DNA from: Hymenobacter psoromatis
GTDB taxonomy: Bacteria > Bacteroidota > Bacteroidia > Cytophagales > Hymenobacteraceae
DNA length: 64,000 nt
Assembly (NCBI GenBank): GCA_001596155.1
Contig: CP014769.1
Span: forward strand, 62,001 to 126,000
Direction of reading: 5' to 3'
Shown here: positions 36,995 to 44,669 of the stretch, piece after piece
How positions within the stretch are numbered: position 1 is the stretch's first letter
Layout: every line of letters begins with the position of its first letter
Made by a program: the position numbers and the translations under genes
Notes under the pieces: generated by a model
What the model was told of the DNA's origin: nothing
The model's database searches: none
What the model saw: only the letters and a program-made list of their open reading frames with translations

Positions 36995-37050
36995 AACATT
37001 TGCCGGATTGCTGGCCCGAAAAGTACGCCACTACACTCTGGGACTATACA
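36049..37050 (-). mobile_element. IS481-family element, complete, target TCTAGA
   Basis: Terminal inverted repeats TGTATAGTCCCAGGGTG (left) and its near-complement CTCTGGGACTATACA (right) bound 1002 bp. TCTAGA stands at both flanks (36043-36048 and 37051-37056). IS481 elements are known to favour NCTAGN targets, duplicated on insertion. The target was the leader of IS3 element B. Confidence 0.87.
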
Positions 37051-37311
37051 TCTAGACCACCTCATAGGTCTACCTAATCAAATTAACGTTTACACGTTGC
37101 TAATGGCTTCTCGATACCCCATTCGAGTCCAGTAGCGGCCAAAGGCGACTTCTGGACCAAACTTTCAACCAAGTCCATCTTTTCAACCTACCTTAGCTCA
37201 CTGTCCATTTGCACCCGACCACCTCAGCTCTCAGAATTCGTAAAAAACTCACTTTAACCAGTGACACCATGAACGAGGGTGAGAAGGAGTTTAACAAATT
37301 TTCGTCTAACT

Positions 37312-38466
37312 ATGCTGACTAATAACCAAGTAGAGCTCTTCCAACTGGCGATTCCCGAACGCGACATCCAGGACCTCAAGGACCGGCTCAACCGAACCCG
37401 CTGGCCCAACAAGGAGCCGGTAAGCGACTGGAGCCAGGGAGTGCCCCTGGCGAACATACAGGCGCTCTGCGAGTATTGGCGCAGTAGCTACGACTGGCGG
37501 CGGTGCGAAAGAATGTTGAACGGGTTCGGACAGTATCGTACCACCATTGATGGCCTGGGCATCCACTTCCTTCATATTCGCTCGCCGGAACCGAATGCGT
37601 TACCGCTCCTCATGACGCACGGCTGGCCCGGTTCGGTCGTCGAGTTTCACAAAGTTATTGGGCCACTGACAAACCCAGTCGCTTATGGCGGCCAGGCCCG
37701 CGATGCCTTTCACCTCGTGCTGCCCTCGCTCCCAGGGCACGGGTTTTCTGACCAGCCAGCCGAAGTCGGTTGGAACATCGACCGGGTCACGAACGCTTGG
37801 ATTGAGTTGATGCAACGGCTCGGCTATGGCAAACGCTGGGCCGCGCAGGGTGGCGATTGGGGCGAGCTAGTGGTGATGACCCTGGGTAACAAGGCCCCCC
37901 AGGGCCTCATCGGGCTGCACGCCAGCACCCTTGATATCACCCCAACAGCGGAAGAAACGGCCAATGCTTCCCCCAAAGAGCGGACTTACCTAGCGCAAGC
38001 CCAACGGTACCGGGATGATTTGTCTGGTTACGCCACGCAGCAGACCACGCGGCCGCAGACCTTGGGGTATGCGCTCGCCGATTCGCCGGCCGGGCAGGCA
38101 GCCTGGATTTATGAGAAGTTTCATGACTGGACCGATAATCAGGGTACTCCGGAAAGCGTGCTCACGCGCGACGAGCTACTAGACAACATCATGCTGTACT
38201 GGCTGCCAGACGCTGGGGCCTCGTCAGCGCGCTTTTATTGGGAAAACGCCGAAGTGGTTTGGGGAAATCTTCCCGTGGCCGTGCCCCTAGCTATCAGCTT
38301 ATTTCCAAAAGACCAGACGGGCAGTTCGCGCCGCTGGGCTGAGCGCCGCTTTAGCAACCTCGTCTACTGGAACGAGCTTGAGCGGGGCGGGCACTTTGGA
38401 GCCTTCGAGCAGCCAGTACTATTTACTCGCGAAATCCGCGCCGGCTTCCGTCAGATTCGCGCTTAG
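37312..38466 (+). CDS. Epoxide hydrolase with N-terminal EHN domain
   Basis: A 384-residue alpha/beta hydrolase. The N-terminal EHN region starts F-Q-L-A-I-P-E-R-D-I-Q-D-L-K-D-R-L and has T-R-W-P. The oxyanion motif H-G-W-P-G-S is near residue 103, the nucleophile aspartate in G-G-D-W-G near 182, and the histidine in G-G-H-F near 361. Such enzymes open epoxides with water to give diols, acting in detoxification. The ATG at 37312 fits the EHN start better than in-frame non-ATG codons upstream. It stands alone between IS elements with no obvious operon partner, so it is likely cargo. Confidence 0.92.
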   Translation: MLTNNQVELFQLAIPERDIQDLKDRLNRTRWPNKEPVSDWSQGVPLANIQALCEYWRSSYDWRRCERMLNGFGQYRTTIDGLGIHFLHIRSPEPNALPLLMTHGWPGSVVEFHKVIGPLTNPVAYGGQARDAFHLVLPSLPGHGFSDQPAEVGWNIDRVTNAWIELMQRLGYGKRWAAQGGDWGELVVMTLGNKAPQGLIGLHASTLDITPTAEETANASPKERTYLAQAQRYRDDLSGYATQQTTRPQTLGYALADSPAGQAAWIYEKFHDWTDNQGTPESVLTRDELLDNIMLYWLPDAGASSARFYWENAEVVWGNLPVAVPLAISLFPKDQTGSSRRWAERRFSNLVYWNELERGGHFGAFEQPVLFTREIRAGFRQIRA

Positions 38467-38630
38467 CCGGGTTTTGTACCGCCTGGAAACCCTTTCATTT
38501 TTTTGGGTTTAGTGGCCAGTGGGCCCACCAAGCGTATGTAAAAGTGGCCCAATTAGAGCGTTTAGTGAGATGTTATTAAAGCGCATTGATAGACAATGCT
38601 TTGGGGCTCAGCGTAATTTTTCGCCCTGTT

Positions 38631-40375
38631 GGATACTGTTGGCGAATTAGTTTTGGGATAGAAAGGCTATTTTCGGAGGCATCTTAACCGCTTCTAATGA
38701 TGAGCCTACACCCCCAACCCAGCGCGCCTGTTCCGCCCCAAACGCGCCAAGTCGCGCAGGCGGCTTTTCCACGTGGCAATTGCTATATAAAGTTACGCGA
38801 TGCCTTGGGCACGTTGTACGACGATGCCCTCTTTGCCGACCTGTTTCCGCCACGCGGGCAAGCAGCGCAGGCGCCCTGGCAGTTGGCGCTGGTGACGCTG
38901 CTGCAATTCGCCGAGAATCTCTCCGACCGCCAAGCGGCCGATGCCGTGCGCAGTCGCATTGACTGGAAGTATCTGCTGGGCTTGGAGCTGACCGATGCTG
39001 GGTTTGACTTTAGCATCCTCTCTGAATTTCGCCAGCGGTTAGTGGCCGGCAAGGCCGAAGAACGACTCCTTCATCACCTGCTGCGCTGTTGCCAGGACCA
39101 GCAGTGGCTCAAAGCCGGGGGCAAGCAGCGAACGGACTCGACGTAGGTGCTGGCCCGCGTCCGGGACATGAACCGGTTGGAGTGCGTGGGGGAGACGATG
39201 CGCTTCACGCTCAACAGCTTGGCCAAGCTCCTGCCCGACTGGTTAGCCAGCCATCTCCAACCCGAGTGGGCCGCCCGGTATGGTCCCCGAGCCGAGGAGT
39301 ATCGCCTGCTGCACACCAAACCGCAGCGGGAAACCTACGCGCAGCAAGTCGGGCAGGACGGTTGGTTGCTCCTGGAGCGAATAGCGCAGGATGACCAGGC
39401 TGCCTGGCTGTGGCAGCTGCCGGCCGTGGACATCCTACGCCGGGTCTGGCTCCAACAGTTTCGGGTGGTGGACGGTCAGCTCATCTGGCGCGTGGAGAAT
39501 CAGGACGAGTTGCCGCCTTCCGCGCAGCTCATCAGCTCTCCCTACGATATAGAAGCTCGTTTTAGTCGCAAACGCACCACGACGTGGGTGGGCTATAAAG
39601 TCCATTTGAGCGAAACCTGCGAAACCGACCAGCCGCATCTGATTACGCAGGTAGCAACCACCGTCAGCACCGAGGCGGATTCGACCACCTTGCCGCAGAT
39701 TCAGCAGGGATTGGCGGACCAGTCGTTACTGCCATCGCAGCAGTTGGTCGACACCGCTTACGTGAGCGCCGAACTGCTCGTCCAGAGTCAGCAACTCCAT
39801 CAGGTGGAGTTGGTGGGGCCCGCTCGGAAGGACCAGAAGTGGCAGGCGCTCGCGGGGCAAGGGTATGCGGCGGCGGATTTTAAGGTGGACTGGGACGCGC
39901 AGCAAGCCACCTGTCCCCAAGGGCATCCGTCGCAATCTTGGCTTAAGACGCTGGAAAAAGGCCAGCCCCGCGTGTTTATCAAGTTTTCCCGGAAGCACTG
40001 CGGGCCCTGTCCCGTCCGAGCGCTGTGTACGCGCATGAAACGCCGAGCCATTAAGCTGCGAGCCGATGCCCCATACCACGCCTTGCAAGCGGCCCGCGCC
40101 CGAGACAGTCAGGCAGACTGGCCTTTGCTGTACAATCAGCGGGCTGGCATTGAAGGCACCCTCTCGCAAGGGGTCCGGGCCTTTGGCCTGCGCCGTTCGC
40201 GCTACGTGGGCCTGGCCAAAACGCATTTGCAGCACGTCTTTATCGCCACGGCAATGAACCTGTCGCGCATCGTTAACTGGTTGAACGAAGTGCCGTTAGC
40301 CCAGACGCGTCAGGCCGCCTTCGAGCGATTAATTCCTCCAGCAATAGCTTGAAGCCCAATTCGCCAACAGTATCC
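38631..40375 (+). mobile_element. IS1182-family element
   Basis: GGATACTGTTGGCGAATT at 38631-38648 is the exact inverse of AATTCGCCAACAGTATCC at 40358-40375. The flanks share TGTT (38627-38630 and 40376-40379), a likely 4-bp target duplication. It contains one transposase gene broken by a nonsense codon. Confidence 0.87.
38697..40352 (+). pseudogene. IS1182-family transposase with in-frame stop
   Basis: The N-terminal 149 codons (Y-I-K-L-R-D-A-L-G-T-L-Y, L-L-Q-F-A-E-N-L-S-D-R-Q-A-A-D-A-V) end at TAG 39144-39146 in the motif R-T-D-S-T-stop-V-L-A. The same frame then continues to 40352 with D-I-E-A-R-F-S-R-K-R, V-D-T-A-Y-V-S, C-P-Q-G-H, C-G-P-C-P-V-R-A-L-C and Q-R-A-G-I-E-G-T-L-S-Q-G-V-R. Everything but one codon is present, so the loss is recent. 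Confidence 0.9.
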
Positions 40376-40409
40376 TGTTGTAACGAGAACCCCATCTTGT
40401 AAACGTTCG

Positions 40410-40422
40410 TTCGTTTAACGAA
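40410..40422. promoter_or_regulatory. Small dyad upstream of the serine recombinase
   Basis: TTCGTTTAACGAA is a perfect 13-base inverted repeat, preceded by tandem TTCG words, about 50 bases before the recombinase start. Resolvases often bind such sites to control their own gene or act on DNA. Function is inference. Confidence 0.35.
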
Positions 40423-40472
40423 TGTGAAATGCGCCGGAATGGGGTTAATTTTGCCCAAACTCCTCCGCTCCC

Positions 40473-41135
40473 ATGAAGCAGTACGTCGCCTACCTGCGCG
40501 TCTCGACCCAGAAGCAAGGGCAGTCCGGCCTCGGCCTCGAAGCCCAGCGGGCGGCCGTGGGGGCCTTCGTCCAAGCGACGCCCTTAGTAGGGGAATTCGT
40601 GGAAGTCGAGTCCGGCAAGAAAAATGAGCGACCTCAGCTAGCGGCGGCGATTGCGCTGGCCAAAACCAAAGGCGCGACGCTGCTCATTGCCAAACTGGAC
40701 CGGCTCTCGCGCAACGCGGGCTTCATCTTCCAGCTCCGCGATGCGGGCGTAGACTTTGTCTGTTGTGACATGCCCGATGCCAATACCCTCACCGTGGGGC
40801 TCTTTGCCGTGCTCGCCCAACATGAGCGCGAAACCATCTCGAAGCGCACGAAGGATGCCCTCGCAGCCAAGAAGGCGCGCGGGGCCCGCCTCGGAACCCC
40901 GGCGAACCTCACGCCCGCGGCCACGCAAAAAGGGCGAGCCCGTAATCAGGCAAATGCGCGGATGAATGAACACAACGACCGGGCGGGGGCGCACATCCTG
41001 CTGCTGCGGGAGAAGGGCTTCAACTACTCTCAGATTGCCGAGAAGCTGAATGCGCTGCGCTTTCTCACCCGTACCGGCAAGGCATTCCGGGCTGAACAGG
41101 TCAAGCGCTTATATCTGCGGGTACTGGCCCTGTAG
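40473..41135 (+). CDS. Serine recombinase (resolvase family)
   Basis: A 220-residue small serine recombinase. The catalytic R-V-S-T is at residues 8-11 and A-K-L-D-R-L-S-R-N holds the conserved arginines; A-E/Q-H-E-R-E-T-I-S-K-R-T is the long E-helix. The C-terminal ~60 residues, with F-N-Y-S-Q-I-A-E-K-L-N, form the DNA-binding helix-turn-helix. It would resolve plasmid multimers or transposon cointegrates. It lies next to IS1182 and far from the Tn3 remnant, so it is probably a plasmid resolution gene rather than part of that transposon. Confidence 0.9.
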   Translation: MKQYVAYLRVSTQKQGQSGLGLEAQRAAVGAFVQATPLVGEFVEVESGKKNERPQLAAAIALAKTKGATLLIAKLDRLSRNAGFIFQLRDAGVDFVCCDMPDANTLTVGLFAVLAQHERETISKRTKDALAAKKARGARLGTPANLTPAATQKGRARNQANARMNEHNDRAGAHILLLREKGFNYSQIAEKLNALRFLTRTGKAFRAEQVKRLYLRVLAL

Positions 41136-41314
41136 CTAGATTTGAGCAAAACCTAAACCGGGGTCTATTCTCGGGTCCCAGCCGAATTTACTCGACTCCC
41201 TCCTTTTCCTGATTCTAGAGAATGGAGGCCCGAAACTGTCCCACCTAGGCAAACCACCTCGTGGTGCTCAGCAACTAGCCGTAACCTTTTGGCCTAGTTG
41301 GTCCTTTCCCCCTC

Positions 41315-41512
41315 ATGGAACCCCCTCTTACGCCTGACCCGACGCCGGCTTTGCGCAGTGCTGACCCGGCTATTACGCACCTCGATACGTTGCTTGATGC
41401 GCCCGCGGCGGAAGCCCCTAGCGAGTTGCGCACCGATGCCAGCAAGCTGCTGGCCGATATCGGCATCGTGGCCGACGATGTAAAGAAGATAGTAGACGAC
41501 CTGTTGGGCTAG
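41315..41512 (+). CDS. Small acidic hypothetical protein
   Basis: A 65-residue acidic protein with proline-rich start and two predicted helices (I-T-H-L-D-T-L-L-D and A-S-K-L-L-A-D-I-G-I-V-A-D-D-V-K-K-I-V-D-D-L-L). No family recognised. Codon pattern is reasonable, but the gene could be spurious. Confidence 0.4.
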   Translation: MEPPLTPDPTPALRSADPAITHLDTLLDAPAAEAPSELRTDASKLLADIGIVADDVKKIVDDLLG

Positions 41513-41527
41513 CCAGCTCCCCTTATA

Positions 41528-41803
41528 AGGGTGTTATTAACCAAATAGGGGAAACATCCGACTCAGCCGCCCAGCTGCATGCTTTTTCTGATTAGCGCTT
41601 TGACTAGCAATTCATTACCCAAAACAAGGGCAAAACGATAGTCCTAACGTTCATTTTCGCTACCCAATTTCGATTGCGTGAAGGAGCGGGTGAGACGAGC
41701 GGGTTTTTCAAGTCTCTTCCGCCGCTTTTGCACTCTGTCACGAGTAACCACGCCAATTGGCCACGGACTCGGAGGTTTTCCCCTAGTCGGTTAATAATAC
41801 CCT
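41528..41803. mobile_element. Unassigned miniature element with about 40-bp inverted repeats
   Basis: The left end AGGGTGTTATTAACCAAATA continues GGGGAAACATCCGACTC; the right end, reversed, reads AGGGTATTATTAACCGACTA then GGGGAAAACCTCCGAGTC. Interior shows no gene. A related copy, cut short by another miniature, lies at 63081-63245. No target duplication is clear, and the parent IS was not identified. Confidence 0.75.
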
Positions 41804-41846
41804 AAGTACGGCTATCTAAGGTAGCCGAGAAGCGGTTGAACCCGAC

Positions 41847-41870
41847 TGCCCCACACTTTTAGATGCTCTC
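41847..41870 (-). repeat. Solitary ISKra4-type end
   Basis: TGCCCCACACTTTTAGATGC followed by TCTC matches the outward end of the ISKra4-type miniatures. No partner end is nearby. Confidence 0.65.
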
Positions 41871-42053
41871 GTCGCGTGGTTACCCGGTCTGAGCATCGGC
41901 CTTACCTGAGGGCCGAATGGGCACAGCTAGTAGGGGAAAAGCCTCCTAACTAGTTACGACGGGTACAACTCTGAACGGAGCATCGAGAAGCGAATTTGAA
42001 CTTTTACTGCACTCCTGCTATTTAGTTACCCAACTGGTTAAGCCGCGCTAATA

Positions 42054-42662
42054 ATGGAATCCCGTAAGCCCTCGACCGAAGAACTCATCCTGGTGGCTGC
42101 ACGAGCGGTATTCATCGAAAAAGGCCTGGCGGGTGCGCGGATGCAGGAAATTGCTGACCGGGCCGGCATCAACAAGGCCCTGTTGCACTATTATTTCCGC
42201 AGCAAGGAAAAGCTAGCGGTCCTCATCATTAGCCGGGTCGTGGGCGAATTGCTGCCGCGCCTGACGGCCATCCTGGAAACCGACCAGGACTTATTTGCGA
42301 AGATTCGCCAGCTGGCGGGCGAGTACATCACCTTTATGAGCCGCAATAGCTTTTTGCCCCTGTTCCTCGTCAACGAAGCGAATCGCAACCCGCAGTTTTT
42401 TTTTAAAGCAGCCATGCAACATCAGAAGCCACACCTCGTTACGTATCGCCGCCAAGTAGAAGAGGCCGTGGCGCAGGGCCGCATCCGCCCAATCAGCTCA
42501 GCGCAACTGCTAATTAATATGAATTCCTTAATAATATTTCCATTCTTAGGCAAGCCAATATTCCAAGTGGCGCTGGACCTGTCAGAGGAAGCGTTTCAGC
42601 AGGAGATGGAGCGCCGTCGCACAGATGTCGCCGAGTTCATCATTCGGGCTATTCAGCCCTGA
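42054..42662 (+). CDS. TetR/AcrR family transcriptional regulator
   Basis: A 202-residue regulator. The N-terminal helix-turn-helix reads I-L-V-A-A-R-A-V-F-I-E-K-G-L-A-G-A-R-M-Q-E-I-A-D with G-I-N-K-A-L-L-H-Y-Y-F-R-S-K-E-K-L, the standard TetR DNA-binding fold. The C-terminal part is a helical ligand-binding domain. The following chimeric SDR/outer-membrane frame and the HlyD-like gene are on the same strand and may be its targets. Ligand unknown. Confidence 0.92.
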   Translation: MESRKPSTEELILVAARAVFIEKGLAGARMQEIADRAGINKALLHYYFRSKEKLAVLIISRVVGELLPRLTAILETDQDLFAKIRQLAGEYITFMSRNSFLPLFLVNEANRNPQFFFKAAMQHQKPHLVTYRRQVEEAVAQGRIRPISSAQLLINMNSLIIFPFLGKPIFQVALDLSEEAFQQEMERRRTDVAEFIIRAIQP

Positions 42663-42744
42663 TGTTTTTTTGTCCGTTAGTTGACCAACTAGTTAAAGTA
42701 ACTGGCTGAAACGAATTCTTGCCTCCTGGTATTCCCCTTGCTTC

Positions 42745-43233
42745 ATGAACGAAACCATCTTGATAACCGGGGCCAATGCTAGCCCCGGCAAAGAGGTTGC
42801 CCGGCAGCTAGCGTTGGTGCCGGGCACCGAAAAAACCTACTTGGGCTGCCGTAACGCGCAGCACGCCCAGGCCGTGCAGAAGGAACTAGCAGCACGCACG
42901 GGCAAGAACATCTTCGAAACTATGCCCCTGAACGTGGCCACTCCTGCCTCGGTGCAGGCGGCCGTGGCAGGGGTGACCATGCCCCTCGATGCCTTGATTA
43001 TCAACGCGGGCGGCCCCACTGGCTTTCACGAGCTACGGGGTCACTCACGTATTCTCGGACAACTTGTTGGGGCACGTCGTGCTGTTGGAGGAATTGCGCG
43101 AAGAAAACAAGCTGCGAAAAATCGCGCGTTACGTTGGCTCGGAAGCGGCGCGGGGCGTGTCGAAACCAGGCATCAAGCTGCCCCACCTGCCCACGTCTTC
43201 GGTCGCCGACTTTGTGAGCGCGCTGCTCACCTA
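42745..43233 (+). pseudogene. Truncated SDR, frameshifted
   Basis: The frame starts as a short-chain dehydrogenase: I-L-I-T-G-A-N-A-S-P-G-K-E-V-A-R-Q-L and A-L-I-I-N-A-G. Near 43035 the SDR reading moves to another frame (Y-G-V-T-H-V-F-S-D-N-L-L-G-H-V-V-L-L-E-E-L), runs to K-L-P-H-L-P-T-S-S-V-A-D-F and ends at TAG 43231-43233. The catalytic Y-x-x-x-K region was lost by deletion. The upstream frame itself stays open and runs into the next gene, giving a chimeric reading. Confidence 0.78.
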
Positions 43234-43235
43234 GT

Positions 43236-44124
43236 ACGAGCGCTCTTGCTAACGCTGCTGCCCGTGGCAGGGTGGGCGCAAGGGTACGTGGAGGGGGCCA
43301 GCCTCAGTTCCGAAGTGCTACCCTTGACCAGTAAGGACCCCGGTCAGGCGTCGGATTTTCGGGCGTACATCACGCGGGCCAGCGTCGTGATGCCCCGTTT
43401 TCTGCGGGCCGACAAATCGCAGGCGCTGCTGCTCGGGCTCAATGCGGAAGCGGTCTACTTCGCGGGCAACCGGCCGGGCTTCGACGTGCAGCACCTGTTC
43501 GTGGTGACGCCCGTGCTCGGCTACACCCGCCAGCTCACGCCCGCGCTACGGCTAACGGGCCTGTTCCTCCCGACCCTGGGCTCCGACTACCGCCGCATCA
43601 AGGGCGAAGACGTCCAGTTCGGCGGCCTCGTGCGGGGCCTCTACCGGGTGAATCCACTGCTGGCATTGGGAGCTACCCTGGGTTTTCGGCAAACGTTTTA
43701 CGGCCCTACTTATATCTTGCTGGGCGGGCTGGACTGGCAGGTAGCCGATAAAGTGCGGATTTTCGGTGACGTGCCGGCCACCCTAACCGCCAGCTACGCC
43801 GCCACGCCCAAGCTCAACGCGGGCCTCGACGTGACCGCTAATTTTGGCAGCTACCGCCTCGAGCCGGAAAACCACTACGTCCGGTACCGCACGTTCATCG
43901 CCGGCCTGTTTGCCGAATACTACGTGCAGCCCCGCGTGGCCCTGCGCGCCACGGCCGGCTACAGCCTCGTGCGCAACCTGGAAATTTACCAGGCGGGCGA
44001 CCGGGTAAGCGGCATTCTGGATTTTGTCAACTTGGGTACCGCGCCTCTCCCCGTCAGCCCGCCCATCGGTAACGGGCTGGTCCTGCGCCTGGCTTTAAGC
44101 TTTCGAATGCCCACGCCTAAATGA
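43236..44124 (+). CDS. Outer-membrane beta-barrel protein (DUF6268-like), start lost
   Basis: From about 43236 the frame reads A-L-L-L-T-L-L-P-V-A-G-W-A-Q-G, the core and cleavage site of a signal peptide, then about 280 residues of alternating beta-barrel strands (A-Y-I-T-R-A-S-V-V-M-P-R-F, F-V-V-T-P-V-L-G-Y-T-R-Q-L, A-E-Y-Y-V-Q-P-R-V-A-L-R-A-T-A-G-Y) and a C-terminal L-A-L-S-F-R-M. It resembles the DUF6268-type outer-membrane proteins. There is no ATG before the signal peptide; the frame is instead fused to the SDR remnant from ATG 42745. As a 459-codon fusion it would probably not be exported. Family call is moderate. Confidence 0.6.
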
Positions 44125-44164
44125 GCTGACTGCCCGCATACTAGGCGTAACTATTTTGCTCGTT

Positions 44165-44578
44165 ATGAAGGAGTTGCTGCTCACTATCGTACTGGCCGCG
44201 CTCGGGCTAACGCTGCTGCGCTGGTCGGCGACCTGGCACCGGGCAATGCCCGCGCTGGGGGTGGTAGTGCGGCCGGTCAGGCTGCGCGGACCGATACCGG
44301 GCAGGCAGGTGCGGGTGCTGCACTCGCCCGTGGGTGGCCACGTGCTGGCGGTGTATTTCGAGGACGGGCAGGCGGTGAAAGCCGGCGACCCGCTGCTCAA
44401 ACTCGTCGTGGGTACCGGCCCCGGCGCGCATCTGGTATTTGTGAAAGCTCCGGCAGCCGGCTACTTGGCCGCGCTGGACATTAGTCCTGGCCCCTACCTG
44501 CCAGCTGGCACGCCCTACGCCTGGCTTATCCTGCCCCGTGCCGTACCCGTGACCACCACCGCCCTGCGACTCCCCTAG
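44165..44578 (+). CDS. Small membrane-anchored biotinyl/HlyD-like protein
   Basis: A 137-residue protein with one N-terminal membrane segment (L-L-L-T-I-V-L-A-A-L-G-L-T-L-L) and a compact beta domain: V-L-H-S-P-V-G-G-H-V-L-A-V-Y-F-E-D-G-Q-A-V-K-A-G-D-P-L-L-K-L, which is the biotinyl/lipoyl-like barrel of membrane fusion proteins, and a second half V-K-A-P-A-A-G-Y-L-A-A-L. There is no long coiled coil or partner pump nearby, so it is a minimal or orphan form. Function unknown. Confidence 0.6.
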   Translation: MKELLLTIVLAALGLTLLRWSATWHRAMPALGVVVRPVRLRGPIPGRQVRVLHSPVGGHVLAVYFEDGQAVKAGDPLLKLVVGTGPGAHLVFVKAPAAGYLAALDISPGPYLPAGTPYAWLILPRAVPVTTTALRLP

Positions 44579-44669
44579 TAAAATTTATTTGTGGATAGTC
44601 TGCTTGATGGTAATAAGAAAATCCTGCTTCCCGTCTTAATCACCTACTGAAACCTACTGCTTAGCCACC

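Larger units (their letters stand above)
35143..37064 (-). mobile_element. IS3-family element B, interrupted and 3'-truncated
   Basis: The minus-strand left end TGAGGTGGTCTAGA lies at 37051-37064. Its leader is split by the IS481 insertion (36049-37050), then come orfA (35712-36005) and orfB, which is cut by element A at 35143. Confidence 0.72.

Noticed and set aside
37205-37260. CTCTCAGAATTCG...CACTTTAACC resembling a Tn3-type end
   Set aside because: Only part of the 38-bp pattern is present, there is no GGGG start and no partner repeat was found.
40473-41135. Serine recombinase as the resolvase of the Tn3 transposon
   Set aside because: It lies 31 kb from the tnpA remnant, with no Tn3-type end around it; a plasmid multimer resolution role is at least as likely.
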